Positions 7,418 to 21,315 of a stretch of DNA of 53,259 nucleotides are shown piece after piece. Origin of the DNA: Gammaproteobacteria bacterium 54_18_T64 (GTDB lineage Bacteria; Pseudomonadota; Gammaproteobacteria; Pseudomonadales; Porticoccaceae). A model generated the notes under the pieces. The model saw only the letters and a program-made list of their open reading frames with translations, was not told where the DNA came from and did no database searches. The DNA lies in NCBI GenBank assembly GCA_002162825.1, contig MAAU01000018.1, positions 1 through 53,259 on the forward strand, given 5' to 3'. The first letter of the stretch is position 1. Every line of letters starts with the position of its first letter. The translations under genes were made by a program, and so were the position numbers.

Positions 7418-8761
7418 ATGGCAGATGCCCCCGTAAAAAAACTTCATATCGTCACTCACGGCTGCCAAATGAATGAGTACGACTCCGCACGCATGGGCGA
7501 TTTGCTCGGCGACAGCCACCAGTTGGTGCGTACCGACGACCCGAATGAGGCAGATGTACTCCTGCTCAACACCTGCTCGATCCGTGAAAAGGCTGAGGAC
7601 AAGGTCTTTCATCAACTGGGTCGCTGGAAAAAACTCAAAGACAAAAACCCCGACCTGATTATTGGTGTCGGCGGCTGCGTGGCCAGCCAGGAGGGCGAGG
7701 CCATTGCCCGCCGCGCGCCCCACGTCGACCTGATTTTTGGCCCCCAGACCTTGCACCGCCTGCCGGATATGATGGAGCAGCGCCAGCAAGGCAACAGCGC
7801 GGTGGTCGACGTCAGCTTCCCCGAAATAGAAAAGTTCGATCAACTGCCCCTGCCCGAAGCCGACGGCGTATCGGCCTATGTGTCCATCATGGAGGGCTGC
7901 TCAAAATATTGCAGCTTCTGCGTGGTGCCCTATACCCGCGGCGAAGAAGTCAGTCGCGGTTGCGCCGACATCCTCGCTGAAGTTGCCCATTTAGCGAGCC
8001 AGGGCGTGAGAGAGGTCAATCTGCTCGGCCAAAACGTCAACGCCTTTCGCGGCGCAATGCCGGGCCGCGACGGCCTCTGCGACCTCGCCGAACTGATCAC
8101 CTATGTCGCGCAAATCGACGGCATCGATCGCATTCGCTTTACCACCTCCCACCCGATGGAATTTTCCCAGTCCTTAATCGACGTCTACGCCGAGGTACCC
8201 GAGCTGGTCAGCCACCTCCACCTGCCCGTGCAGAGCGGCTCAGACCGCATCCTCAGCGCCATGAAGCGCGGCCACACCTGGTTAGAATATAAGTCGATTA
8301 TCCGCAAAATTCGCGCAATTCGCCCCGATATTAGCCTATCGTCCGACTTTATCATTGGCTTCCCCGGCGAGAGCGAAGCCGATTTCGCCGACACGATGAA
8401 GCTGATTGAAAGTATCGGCTTCGACCACTCCTTCAGCTTCGTCTACAGCGCCCGCCCCGGCACACCGGCCGCCGACTTCGCCGACACAACCAGCGCCGAA
8501 ACCAAGAAGCAGCGCCTGAAAATCCTCCAGGATCGCATCATCCAGCAGGCGATGGCGATTAGCCGCCGCATGGTCGGTACCACCCAGCGCGTCTTAGTGA
8601 CGGGGATTTCCCGCAAAGACCCGGGCCAACTGCAGGGCCGCACCGAGAATAACCGCGTGGTTAATTTCACTTGCAGCGACCAGCAACTGATTGGCCAATT
8701 CGCTGATGTAGAAGTTTCCGAAGCGCTGCCCAATTCGCTGCGCGGGGTGCTCATTAATTGA
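7418..8761 (+). CDS. miaB: tRNA-2-methylthio-N6-dimethylallyladenosine synthase MiaB
   Basis: Radical-SAM methylthiotransferase that adds the methylthio group to i6A37 of tRNAs reading UNN codons. The 447-residue protein has all three domains: the N-terminal UPF0004 domain with cluster cysteines C16, C53 and C87 ([30 protein letters not shown]); the radical-SAM core with CSKYCSFC (C161, C165, C168); and a C-terminal TRAM domain. The start at 7418 gives [20 protein letters not shown], the usual MiaB beginning, although no clear ribosome-binding site precedes it. It heads the miaB-ybeZ-ybeY-corC-lnt block seen in Pseudomonas and Escherichia coli. Confidence 0.97.
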   Translation: MADAPVKKLHIVTHGCQMNEYDSARMGDLLGDSHQLVRTDDPNEADVLLLNTCSIREKAEDKVFHQLGRWKKLKDKNPDLIIGVGGCVASQEGEAIARRAPHVDLIFGPQTLHRLPDMMEQRQQGNSAVVDVSFPEIEKFDQLPLPEADGVSAYVSIMEGCSKYCSFCVVPYTRGEEVSRGCADILAEVAHLASQGVREVNLLGQNVNAFRGAMPGRDGLCDLAELITYVAQIDGIDRIRFTTSHPMEFSQSLIDVYAEVPELVSHLHLPVQSGSDRILSAMKRGHTWLEYKSIIRKIRAIRPDISLSSDFIIGFPGESEADFADTMKLIESIGFDHSFSFVYSARPGTPAADFADTTSAETKKQRLKILQDRIIQQAMAISRRMVGTTQRVLVTGISRKDPGQLQGRTENNRVVNFTCSDQQLIGQFADVEVSEALPNSLRGVLIN

Positions 8762-8927
8762 AGGGCCACGCCAAGAAACCGACCAAACATAACGACATCG
8801 GCTAAGCGAGCCCGGACCAGCGACACCATCGGTCTATACATTCTCTCGACGGGCGGTTTTCATCCCACCTTAAAGTCGCTATGCTTAGCACCAAACATAG
8901 ATAAAGACAGGCGCTCAATCGCACCCT

Positions 8928-9931
<1,004 letters not shown>

Positions 9932-9932
<1 letters not shown>

Positions 9933-10411
9933 TGCACGACAATGGCAATATCACTGTCGACAATGCCAGCGGCGAAGAGGCGCCAGAGCCTCCGTCGATA
10001 CGCCACTGGATTTATAGCGCGCTGGGCAATATTAAGCCCGAGGCTGAAATTAGTGTGCGCATTGTGAATACTACAGAGAGCGCCGAGCTGAATCTGCGCT
10101 ATCGAGGCAAAGAGGGCGCAACCAATGTGCTCTCCTTTCCGGCCGACATTCCCGACTTTGTTGAATCAGCCCTACTCGGCGATATCGTCATCTGCGCCGC
10201 CATCGTGCGCCGTGAAGCCACCGAGCAGCACAAAGCCCTCGAGGCCCACTGGGCTCATATGCTGGTGCACGGCACCCTGCATTTACTCGGTTACGACCAC
10301 ATTGAAGAAAGCGAAGCCGAGGCCATGGAAGCCCTGGAAACAGCCACTATCATCACACTCGGCTTCCCCCCGCCCTATCTATCCATTGTAGAAGAGACAG
10401 AATCGCCATGA
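9932..10411 (+). CDS. ybeY: Endoribonuclease YbeY (16S rRNA maturation)
   Basis: Zinc-dependent single-strand endoribonuclease involved in 16S rRNA 3' maturation and 70S quality control. The diagnostic metal-binding motif HGTLHLLGYDH is present with H113, H117 and H123. The upstream RYRGKEGATNVLSFP segment (57-70) is the conserved strand/loop of the family. The length of 159 residues is normal. The start overlaps the ybeZ stop by one base and the stop overlaps the corC start by four (ATGA), so the three are translated from one message. Confidence 0.97.
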
Positions 10412-11265
10412 ACGAAGACAGTACCAACGGGCAAGCCAACTCCTGGCTAGGACGACTTGCCCGCATTTTCTCAGCGACTCCCGCTACCCGGGACGACATC
10501 ACCGAAATCCTGCGCAGCGCCTATGACGACAAGGTCATTGACGGCGAGGCACTGGAGATCATGGAGGGCGCACTGAGTGTCGCCGACCAACAGGTGAGAG
10601 AAATTATGGTCGCCCGCTCGCGCATGACAGTGATTCCCGAATGCGCCAACATCGAAGAAATACTGGCTCTGGTCACCGACTCCAAACACTCACGTTTCCC
10701 GGTGATTGGCGAATCCATCGACGACATCAAGGGCATCCTACTCGCGAAGGAGTTGTTGCCGCTATTAGTTGAAGGCAGGGAAAATTTTGCCATCGCCGAT
10801 GTTATCCGCCCCGCCAATATCATTCCCGAGAGCAAGCGCCTCAATGTCCTGCTCAAGGAATTCCGCGAACAGCGCTACCACATGGCCATCGTTATGGATG
10901 AATACGCCAGTGTTGCCGGGCTGGTCACCATTGAAGATATCCTCGAAGAAATTGTCGGTGAAATCGAAGACGAAACCGACCTCGAAGAACACAACCCCAT
11001 TCAGCGACAAGATGACGGCAGCCACCAACTGCCCGCCCTCACCACCATCGAAGATTTCAATGAGTTTTTTAATACCGGCTTTAATGAGGACGAATTCGAC
11101 ACCATCGGCGGCCTCGTCACCCAGGCTTTCGGCCACCTGCCCGAAATTGGCGAAGAGGTCATACTGGGCGAGTATTGCTTCACGGTGACCGACGGTGATG
11201 AGCGACAAGTCCATCAATTGGCCTTAAGATACGAGAGCCCAGAAGCACGACAAAACCAACAATAA
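10408..11265 (+). CDS. corC: CorC/YbeX CBS-domain protein
   Basis: Soluble CBS-pair protein of the CorC_HlyC family (YbeX), historically linked to magnesium/cobalt efflux and in more recent work to ribosome metabolism. It has two CBS domains (about residues 60-125 and 130-190; VARSRMTVIPECANIEEILA starts the first, MDEYASVAGLVTIEDILEE lies in the second) and a C-terminal CorC_HlyC domain (about 205-280, DEFDTIGGLVTQAFGHLPE). There are no membrane helices, unlike the larger CorB-type proteins. It sits between ybeY and lnt, the standard location. Confidence 0.95.
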   Translation: MNEDSTNGQANSWLGRLARIFSATPATRDDITEILRSAYDDKVIDGEALEIMEGALSVADQQVREIMVARSRMTVIPECANIEEILALVTDSKHSRFPVIGESIDDIKGILLAKELLPLLVEGRENFAIADVIRPANIIPESKRLNVLLKEFREQRYHMAIVMDEYASVAGLVTIEDILEEIVGEIEDETDLEEHNPIQRQDDGSHQLPALTTIEDFNEFFNTGFNEDEFDTIGGLVTQAFGHLPEIGEEVILGEYCFTVTDGDERQVHQLALRYESPEARQNQQ

Positions 11266-11292
11266 AAACCGGATAGCGTCATCAGCCCAGCC

Positions 11293-12783
11293 ATGCCGAC
11301 ACATAAACTCAACTTCCCCTCGCTATTACTGGCCTTGTTCAGCGGAGCCTTACTACCGCTGGCACTGGCGCCCTTTTCACTGTGGCCAACGGCCGTATTC
11401 AGTACCTGTGCACTGTGCTTCCTGTGTCGCGGCCACGGCATCAGAGGGGTTTTCACCCTGGCCCTGATTTTTGGCCTCGGCCTGTACGGGGTCGGCGCCA
11501 GCTGGGTCTATGTCAGCATCCACGACTACGGTCACGCAACACCTGCTCTGGCCGGCCTACTAACGGGACTCTTTGCCCTCGGCATGGCGCTTGTCTTCGC
11601 CCTGCCGCTATCCCTTTTCGGTCTATTTCGCCACGCCCCACCCCCGGCCATCCTCTTCGCCTTCCCGACACTCTGGATATTGGGGGAGTGGTTTAGGGGC
11701 TGGTTTCTCACCGGCTTTCCCTGGCTCAATATCGGCTACGGCTTTATCGACACCTGGCTAGTCGGCTGGGCCCCGCTGTTCGGCGTACTGGCCCTCAGCG
11801 GCATCGCCGCCTTTGGCGGCGCCCTGCTGAGCCTGATCGGCGAACGCAAAAGACATAGGGCCCTAATCGACAACAGCCTGTTAATTTTGCTGCTGATCTT
11901 CGCCGGCGGCGCCTACCTGAAAATCAAGCCCTGGACCTACCCGACCGATAAACGCCTCGATGTCGCCCTCATTCAGGCCGACCTGCCCCTGCTGGAAAAA
12001 TGGAACGACGAAGAACTCAAAGAAATCCTCGTCAACTTCAAAAAAACCAACGAGTCCCTGCTCGACCAGGATTTGATTATTTGGCCAGAGTCGGCCCTGC
12101 CTACACTGCAGGGTAATATCGGCGGCTTCCTCGGCGATATCGACATGCAGATGAAGCAACATCGCGTCGGCCTACTGACCGGCATCCCCAGCAATATTGA
12201 CTCTGGTAACTATTACAACGCGGTGATTGCCCTGGGCAGGGCCAGCGGTGTCTATCGAAAACGCCGCCTGGTACCCTTTGGCGAATATGTGCCACTGGAA
12301 CAATGGCTGCGCGGCGCCATTGGCTTTTTTGATCTGCCGATGTCAGCCTTCAGTGCCGGTGCACCTCAACAGCGCCCCATTCGCCTCGGCACGGTACAAA
12401 TTGCCACCGCCATTTGCTATGAGATCGCCTACCCTGACCTGCTCGCCCGGGATGCCCGAGATGCCAACATACTCTTGACGGTCAGTAACGACACCTGGTT
12501 CGGCGACTCCATCGGCCCCCACCAGCATATGCAAATCGCCCGCATGCGCGCGGTGGAAAATGCCAAGCCCCTGCTACGCGTCACCAATGACGGCATCACC
12601 GCCATTATCAGCCCCAGAGGCAAGGTACTCGAAGAGCTACCCCGCTTCCAGGCCGGCATATTAAAAACCCAGGTCGCGCCCTATAGCGGCTCCAGCCCCT
12701 TCAGCCGATACGGTTCACTGCCCATTATCGGCCTCAGCCTGGCCACACTCCTGGTGCTGCGTCTGTTGCGCCGCTTTCGCTAA
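11293..12783 (+). CDS. lnt: Apolipoprotein N-acyltransferase Lnt
   Basis: Inner-membrane enzyme that transfers the third acyl chain to the N-terminal cysteine of lipoproteins. The 496-residue protein has an N-terminal block of about six hydrophobic helices (residues 8-205) and a periplasmic carbon-nitrogen hydrolase domain (about 222-460), then a final hydrophobic helix. The catalytic triad is recognisable: E266 in WPESALPT, K323 in YRKRRLVPFGEYVPLE, and C375 in AICYEIAYPD. The gene starts 27 bp after corC and closes the operon. A convergent lipoprotein gene ends 18 bp further on. Confidence 0.97.
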   Translation: MPTHKLNFPSLLLALFSGALLPLALAPFSLWPTAVFSTCALCFLCRGHGIRGVFTLALIFGLGLYGVGASWVYVSIHDYGHATPALAGLLTGLFALGMALVFALPLSLFGLFRHAPPPAILFAFPTLWILGEWFRGWFLTGFPWLNIGYGFIDTWLVGWAPLFGVLALSGIAAFGGALLSLIGERKRHRALIDNSLLILLLIFAGGAYLKIKPWTYPTDKRLDVALIQADLPLLEKWNDEELKEILVNFKKTNESLLDQDLIIWPESALPTLQGNIGGFLGDIDMQMKQHRVGLLTGIPSNIDSGNYYNAVIALGRASGVYRKRRLVPFGEYVPLEQWLRGAIGFFDLPMSAFSAGAPQQRPIRLGTVQIATAICYEIAYPDLLARDARDANILLTVSNDTWFGDSIGPHQHMQIARMRAVENAKPLLRVTNDGITAIISPRGKVLEELPRFQAGILKTQVAPYSGSSPFSRYGSLPIIGLSLATLLVLRLLRRFR

Positions 12784-12800
12784 GCGCCCAACAACGATCG

Positions 12801-16495
<3,695 letters not shown>

Positions 16496-16525
16496 ACCTT
16501 ACCCACTACGGAAACACTCGACTTT

Positions 16526-17053
16526 ATGAACAAGCCATTGAAACTAGGCGCCATCCTCCTGTTGCTAAGCCTATCCGCCTGCGGCTGGCAGCTGCGCGGT
16601 ACCGGTGGCGATGCCACCATTGAGCACCTACACGTCGATGCCAATGCCCCCGATAGCGCCTTTATACGCGTACTTGAACGCTACCTGCGAGGCAGCGGCA
16701 TTGCCTTGGTCGATAGCCCCAACGAAGCGCAATACAGCCTCAAAATCATCACGGAAAAATCCCGGCGCCGCACGGCGACAGTAAGTGCAAGCGCCCGGAT
16801 CTCCGAGCGTTTGCTGGAGGAACGGATTGATTATCTGATCATCCGATCCGATGGCACCGTGGCTGTTGAGCGCACCAGTGCAACCGTCGAGCGTATTTAT
16901 GAATACAACGAAGATAACGTACTGGCGACGGAGGACGAGGCACGTCTGCTGAAAAGCGAGATGTACAACGACCTGGCCCGGCAAATTGCCAACCGCCTGC
17001 GCCATTTAAAAAAGCCCCTTGCGGCCAATAGCCTTTCGACAAGCGCTCCCTAA
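16526..17053 (+). CDS. lptE: LPS-assembly lipoprotein LptE
   Basis: Outer-membrane lipoprotein that plugs and stabilises the LptD barrel during lipopolysaccharide insertion. It starts with a lipoprotein signal, GAILLLLSLSACGW, with the lipid-modified Cys inside LSAC, followed by WQLRGTG, the conserved LptE beginning. The total of 175 residues fits the family. It lies 30 bp after leuS and 6 bp before holA, the standard leuS-lptE-holA order. Its partner lptD is also in this window at 29720. Confidence 0.93.
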   Translation: MNKPLKLGAILLLLSLSACGWQLRGTGGDATIEHLHVDANAPDSAFIRVLERYLRGSGIALVDSPNEAQYSLKIITEKSRRRTATVSASARISERLLEERIDYLIIRSDGTVAVERTSATVERIYEYNEDNVLATEDEARLLKSEMYNDLARQIANRLRHLKKPLAANSLSTSAP

Positions 17054-17059
17054 CAAACC

Positions 17060-18106
17060 ATGCGCCTGCATCCGGACAAGCTCTCGAGGCAACTTAAACA
17101 GAGCCTCGAGCCCATCTATGTCGTCAGCGGTGATGAGCCCTTACTGGTTCAGGAAGCGGCCGATGCGATACGCGCCCAGGCCCGTGCCACAGGCTTTACC
17201 GAGCGCGAGCTGTTTAACGCCGAGGCGCGCTTCGAATGGCAACAGGTACTGAGCGAAGCCAACAGCCTGTCTTTATTTTCCGATAAAAAAATACTCGAAC
17301 TGCGCATCCCCTCCGGCAAACCGGGGCGCGAGGGCGGCCAGTTTTTTCAGGATTACTGCGCCAATATTAACCCCGACAATTTACTGCTGATCATCTTGCC
17401 CAAGGTCGACAAGAGCGCACAAAACAGCAAGTGGTTTAAGGCCCTCGACCAACATGGCGCCATTGTGCAAGTGTGGCCGGTCGGCGCCACACAAATGCCT
17501 CAATGGATCAAGCAACGCCTGGAGCGCGCCGGCATCAGCGCCAACCACCAGGCCATTGAAATACTCGCCGAACGCGTCGAGGGCAACCTACTCGCCGCGA
17601 TTCAGGAAATCGAAAAGCTGAAATTACTCGCCCCCGGGGGCGAAATCGACAGCGAGACCATGTCGACCGTGGTCACCGACAGCGCTCGCTTCAATGTATT
17701 CACCATGGTTGATCGCATCCTCGACGGCGATAGCATCGGCGCAATACGCACCCTGCGCGGCCTGCGCGACGAGGGCTCGGAGCCCACTGCCATTCTCTGG
17801 GCGCTGACGCGAGAGCTACGCATACTGATTAAAGCCAACGAGCAAGCGGCCAACGGCGAGTCCATCGACAGCGCCCTGCGCCAGCTGCGGGTCTGGGACA
17901 AACACCAGCCCCTGGTGCGCAAGGCTCTGCGCCGCACCCGACCCGCCCAGCTGACGATGTTGCTGCGCCAGGCCGGCGGTGTCGATCGCGCGGTCAAGGG
18001 CATGCGCGACGCCTCGCCCTGGGACGACCTGACCAGCATGGTATTGAGCATGAGCGGCGCCAACCCGGTACACCCCAGCAATCTACGCCTGGCTCTGCGC
18101 GAGTAA
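17060..18106 (+). CDS. holA: DNA polymerase III subunit delta
   Basis: HolA is the clamp-opening 'wrench' of the DNA polymerase III clamp loader. The 348-residue length is normal. The N-terminal AAA-like domain begins PIYVVSGDEPLLVQEAADAI, with FNAEARFEWQQVLSEANSLS and ILELRIPSGKPG as conserved stretches. The middle EILAERVEGNLLAAIQEIEK and C-terminal helices (RELRILIKANEQ) match the delta family. There is no functional Walker A, as expected for delta. It follows lptE by 6 bp, so leuS-lptE-holA form one operon. Confidence 0.95.
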   Translation: MRLHPDKLSRQLKQSLEPIYVVSGDEPLLVQEAADAIRAQARATGFTERELFNAEARFEWQQVLSEANSLSLFSDKKILELRIPSGKPGREGGQFFQDYCANINPDNLLLIILPKVDKSAQNSKWFKALDQHGAIVQVWPVGATQMPQWIKQRLERAGISANHQAIEILAERVEGNLLAAIQEIEKLKLLAPGGEIDSETMSTVVTDSARFNVFTMVDRILDGDSIGAIRTLRGLRDEGSEPTAILWALTRELRILIKANEQAANGESIDSALRQLRVWDKHQPLVRKALRRTRPAQLTMLLRQAGGVDRAVKGMRDASPWDDLTSMVLSMSGANPVHPSNLRLALRE

Positions 18107-18182
18107 GCAGTGTCACCGTGCACGAATACAGTATTGACGCTTCCCTAACCGTCAATTCAGCCCACTAAAAAGAGACTCAGCC

Positions 18183-19199
18183 ATGATCAACCGTGAAATC
18201 CATTTTGCCCAAAGGCCCTCCCCCCAACCCAACGACGATTGCTTCAAGCTGGTCGAAAGCCAGCTCAGTGAAGAACTGGAAGAGGGCCAGGTCTTGATTA
18301 AAAACCTGTGGATGTCCGTCGACCCCTATATGCGACCGCGCATGAATGATGTGAAAAGCTATATTCCGCCCTTTCAGCTCGATCATGTGCTTGAAGGCGG
18401 CGCCATTGGCGTAGTGATGCAATCGAAAAACCCCAAGTTAGCGGTCGGCACCCACGTCGAGAGCATGAATGGCTGGCGTGAGTACTTCGTATCCAATGGC
18501 AAGGGCCTGGGTATCCGAGACACATCCAATATCGCACCCCAGGACTATATCGGCATTCTCGGCATGCCCGGCATCACCGCCTACGTCGGCACCAAGGTCC
18601 TCGGCGAGGCGAAGGCCGGCGAAACGGTGTATGTCTCCGGCGCCGGTGGCGCGGTGGGCACGCTGGTCTGCCAAATCGCCAAGGCCCTGGGCTGCACCGT
18701 GGTGGGCAGCGCCGGTTCCGACGAAAAAGTCGACTGGCTACTCAACACCGCGAAAATTGATGCCGCCTTTAATTACAAAACGACAGACGATTTTGCGGGT
18801 AAGCTCGCCGAACTCTGTCCCAAGGGCATTCACCTGTTTTTTGACAATGTCGGCGGTTCACAACTCGATGGCGCCCTGTTGAACATGCGTAAAAATGGTC
18901 GGGCGATTCTTTGCGGTACCATCGAAGATTACAACGAGGCCCCGGAAAAACGCCATGGCATCACTAATATGTTTAAGGTCGTGACCCTAGGCGTCACCGT
19001 TAAGGGTTTTGTGGTGCTCGACTATATGGCCGAATACCACCAGGCCTTTATCGAAGACATGGCCAACTGGCGCGCAGAAGGCAAGATTGTCTGGCAGGAA
19101 ACCGTCTTCGAGGGCATAGCCAAGGCTCCAGAGGCCTTTCTCGGGCTGTTTAGTGGTGCCAATCTGGGCAAGATGCTGGTCAAGCTGGCCGACAGCTAA
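18183..19199 (+). CDS. Zinc-independent NADP-dependent oxidoreductase (MDR superfamily, CurA/LTB4DH-like)
   Basis: Medium-chain dehydrogenase/reductase of the leukotriene-B4-dehydrogenase/CurA type, which reduces enone double bonds with NADPH. The family-typical N-terminus SVDPYMRPRMNDVKSY (about residues 45-60) is present. The Rossmann fold carries GAGGAVGTLVCQIAKALGC (about 155-173) for dinucleotide binding, and FDNVGG follows (about 220). The zinc-ligand cysteines/histidines of alcohol dehydrogenases are absent. At 338 residues it is full-length. AGAGAC/AGCC sequence upstream gives only a modest ribosome-binding site. The gene stands alone between holA and the acyltransferase pair, so no pathway can be inferred. 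Confidence 0.9.
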   Translation: MINREIHFAQRPSPQPNDDCFKLVESQLSEELEEGQVLIKNLWMSVDPYMRPRMNDVKSYIPPFQLDHVLEGGAIGVVMQSKNPKLAVGTHVESMNGWREYFVSNGKGLGIRDTSNIAPQDYIGILGMPGITAYVGTKVLGEAKAGETVYVSGAGGAVGTLVCQIAKALGCTVVGSAGSDEKVDWLLNTAKIDAAFNYKTTDDFAGKLAELCPKGIHLFFDNVGGSQLDGALLNMRKNGRAILCGTIEDYNEAPEKRHGITNMFKVVTLGVTVKGFVVLDYMAEYHQAFIEDMANWRAEGKIVWQETVFEGIAKAPEAFLGLFSGANLGKMLVKLADS

Positions 19200-19258
19200 T
19201 ACCCCGCATTAAAGCCCGACAAAACAACATCAACACCCGGTACAGGAACGCAGTCTAG

Positions 19259-20185
19259 ATGGGAAAACGCAACCTCAGCAGCCGAGTCCATGACTCACAC
19301 TACGCCCCACGCTATTGGCTTTCGTGGCTGGTGGTGGGGTTTTCCTGGCTGCTGGCAAAACTACCGGGCGGCTTGCAACGCGGTCTGTCGAACGGCCTGG
19401 CACGGCTATTAATAAAAGTTCGCTCCTCGCGGACCCAAACGATTCGTCGCAACATCGCACTGTGTTTCCCCGACTTATCCGCCCAGCAACAACTTGACCT
19501 GGCAGAAAAAAACCTCGCTTCCACCATACTATTACTCTTCGATTTACTCGATCTTATCTGGGGGTCCCCGGCCAACATAGAAAAGCGCGGCGCGTGCCAC
19601 GGGGAAGAACATTTAAAAAAAGCCCTGGACAGCGGCAAACCCCTGATCATCCTCGCCGGGCACTTTAATGGCTTTGTCCTCGGCTTCGCCCGGCTGGCCC
19701 AGCTACTGCCCTACCATATTGTGTATCGCCGCATGGACAACCCGGTACTTGAAGCACAGCTGTATCAGCGGGCAACCCGTAAGCACTGCATTACCTCAAT
19801 TCATCGCAAAGAAATCACCCATATGCTGGCTCAGCTGAAAAACAAAGGCGTGGTGGTGATTGTGCCGGACCAGGATTTCGGCAAAAAACGCAGTGTGTTT
19901 ATCCCCTTCTTTGGCATACCAACCGCAACCATTACCGCGATCCCCCAATACGCCGAAATAGCAGGCGCCAACGTACTGACAATGAATACCTATCGCCAAG
20001 AAGGGGGGCGCTACCTTGTTGAAATAGAACCCGTTCTGGAGAACTTCCCATCGGGGGATGATCTCGCCGACACCGAACGTTGGAGTGCGTGGCTGGAAGA
20101 CAGTGTTCGCCGTCAGCCAGAAGATTATTTCTGGCTACACAAGCGCTTTAAGACCCGACCCGAGGGTGAAGCGAAACTCTATTAA
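19259..20185 (+). CDS. LpxL/HtrB-family acyltransferase, copy 1 (acidic catalytic residue absent)
   Basis: The 308-residue protein aligns over its whole length with lipid A late acyltransferases (E. coli LpxL is about 306 residues): a membrane-anchoring hydrophobic segment near residues 20-36, TIRRNIALCFPDL (61-73), VYRRMDNPVLEAQLYQ, PDQDFGKKRSVFIPFFG, and the C-terminal YFWLHKRFKTRPEGE. These are all LpxL hallmarks. The catalytic motif HX4(D/E), HFLTLE in E. coli, reads HFNGFV here: H135 is kept but the acidic position is V140. The neighbouring copy shares this loss. It may act on another substrate, use a different base, or be weakly active. It begins an adjacent pair with 175 bp between copies. 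Confidence 0.85.
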   Translation: MGKRNLSSRVHDSHYAPRYWLSWLVVGFSWLLAKLPGGLQRGLSNGLARLLIKVRSSRTQTIRRNIALCFPDLSAQQQLDLAEKNLASTILLLFDLLDLIWGSPANIEKRGACHGEEHLKKALDSGKPLIILAGHFNGFVLGFARLAQLLPYHIVYRRMDNPVLEAQLYQRATRKHCITSIHRKEITHMLAQLKNKGVVVIVPDQDFGKKRSVFIPFFGIPTATITAIPQYAEIAGANVLTMNTYRQEGGRYLVEIEPVLENFPSGDDLADTERWSAWLEDSVRRQPEDYFWLHKRFKTRPEGEAKLY

Positions 20186-20360
20186 GTCCTCTTGCCAAGC
20201 GATTTTGCCCCCGCACCACCTCGGACGCAGCCGCTAGCCAACGTTTATACCACCGAGTATCATCAAACGCCTGTTTAAATGACACCGGGATAAAACACCG
20301 AACAGGCTAGACGTTCAGGCCAACTCCTCTAAGCCCAACTAGCAACGGACGCAGAGATCA

Positions 20361-21287
20361 ATGGGTAAACGCAAGCGAAGTAAGCGGGTACAAAGTTCAC
20401 TCTATGCGCCATATTTATGGCCTTCCTGGCTGGCCGTAGGTTTGAGCTGGCTGTTAGCAAAACTGCCGGGGTCTCTGCGACAGAGTTTATCGCGAGGGCT
20501 GGCCCACCTGTTAATCAAAACCAATGTCTCGCGCACCAACATTATTCGCCGCAATATAGGGCTGTGTTTCCCCAATCTGTCCAGCCAGCAGCAAGTTAAA
20601 TTAGCAAAGCAAAACCTCGATTCAACCATTCAGCTGTTTTTCGATTTACTTGATTTGGTCTGGGCTAGACCCGAGTCAATAGACCAACGTTTTGATCTCA
20701 GTGGCGAAAATCACTATCGACAGGCACTCGACAGTGACAAGCCCTTGATATTACTGACCGGGCATTTTAGTACCTTTCTCATTGGCCTGGCTCGCCTATC
20801 TCATATCCACCCACTACACGTCGTTTATCGCCGCATGGACAACCCCGTTCTGGAAAGCCAGCTTTACCAGCGCGCTGTACGCCAGTTCCCAGTCACCACT
20901 ATTCATCGCACAGAAACCCGCCGACTGGTGCGCAAGTTACAGAACAAAGAGGTGGTATTGATCCTGCCGGATCAGGATTTCGGCAAGAAACGTAGCGTGT
21001 TTATTTCTTTCTTCGGAATACAAACGGCAACTATTACCGCATTACCCCAATATGCGAAATTAGCCGGGGCCAATGTGCTGGCTTATCACACCTACCGCAA
21101 AGATGGTGGTCGCTTGGGCCTTGATATAGAACCTGTATTTGAAAACTTCCCCTCGGGAGACCTACTGGCAGATACACAGCGCTGGAGCGACTGGCTGGAA
21201 CAAAGTGTACGTCAACACCCGGAAGATTATTTCTGGCTACACAAGCGTTTCAAGACGCGCCCCGCGGGCGAAGAAAAAATCTACTAA
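20361..21287 (+). CDS. LpxL/HtrB-family acyltransferase, copy 2 (acidic catalytic residue absent)
   Basis: Paralogue of the preceding gene, the same 308 residues long and colinear without gaps as far as I can align by eye. It shares RRNIGLCFPNLSSQQQ, VYRRMDNPVLESQLYQRA, PDQDFGKKRSVFISFFG and YFWLHKRFKTRP. The HX4(D/E) motif reads HFSTFL: H135 kept, acidic position L140. Divergence is concentrated in the stretch just after the YRR motif and in the N-terminal third, which suggests specialisation rather than a fresh copy. It could acylate a lipid A-like or other membrane acceptor. The gene is convergent with the DUF815 ATPase gene, 28 bp apart, with no clear terminator. Confidence 0.85.
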   Translation: MGKRKRSKRVQSSLYAPYLWPSWLAVGLSWLLAKLPGSLRQSLSRGLAHLLIKTNVSRTNIIRRNIGLCFPNLSSQQQVKLAKQNLDSTIQLFFDLLDLVWARPESIDQRFDLSGENHYRQALDSDKPLILLTGHFSTFLIGLARLSHIHPLHVVYRRMDNPVLESQLYQRAVRQFPVTTIHRTETRRLVRKLQNKEVVLILPDQDFGKKRSVFISFFGIQTATITALPQYAKLAGANVLAYHTYRKDGGRLGLDIEPVFENFPSGDLLADTQRWSDWLEQSVRQHPEDYFWLHKRFKTRPAGEEKIY

Positions 21288-21315
21288 CCTCCCTTAAGGT
21301 GAAATACCAGGCGCT

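Larger units (their letters stand above)
19259..21287 (+). repeat. Tandem duplication of an acyltransferase gene
   Basis: Two direct copies of a 927-base gene, with starts 1102 bases apart. Similarity also extends a little upstream of each start codon (GGAACGCAG... and GGACGCAG... followed by ATGGGNAAACGCAA), indicating that the duplicated unit included the translation start region. Confidence 0.85.

Noticed and set aside
20269-20307. GCCTGTT...AACAGGC inverted repeat between the two acyltransferase genes
   Set aside because: Seven-bp arms with a 25-base loop and no T tract; too weak for a terminator and no known operator matches.
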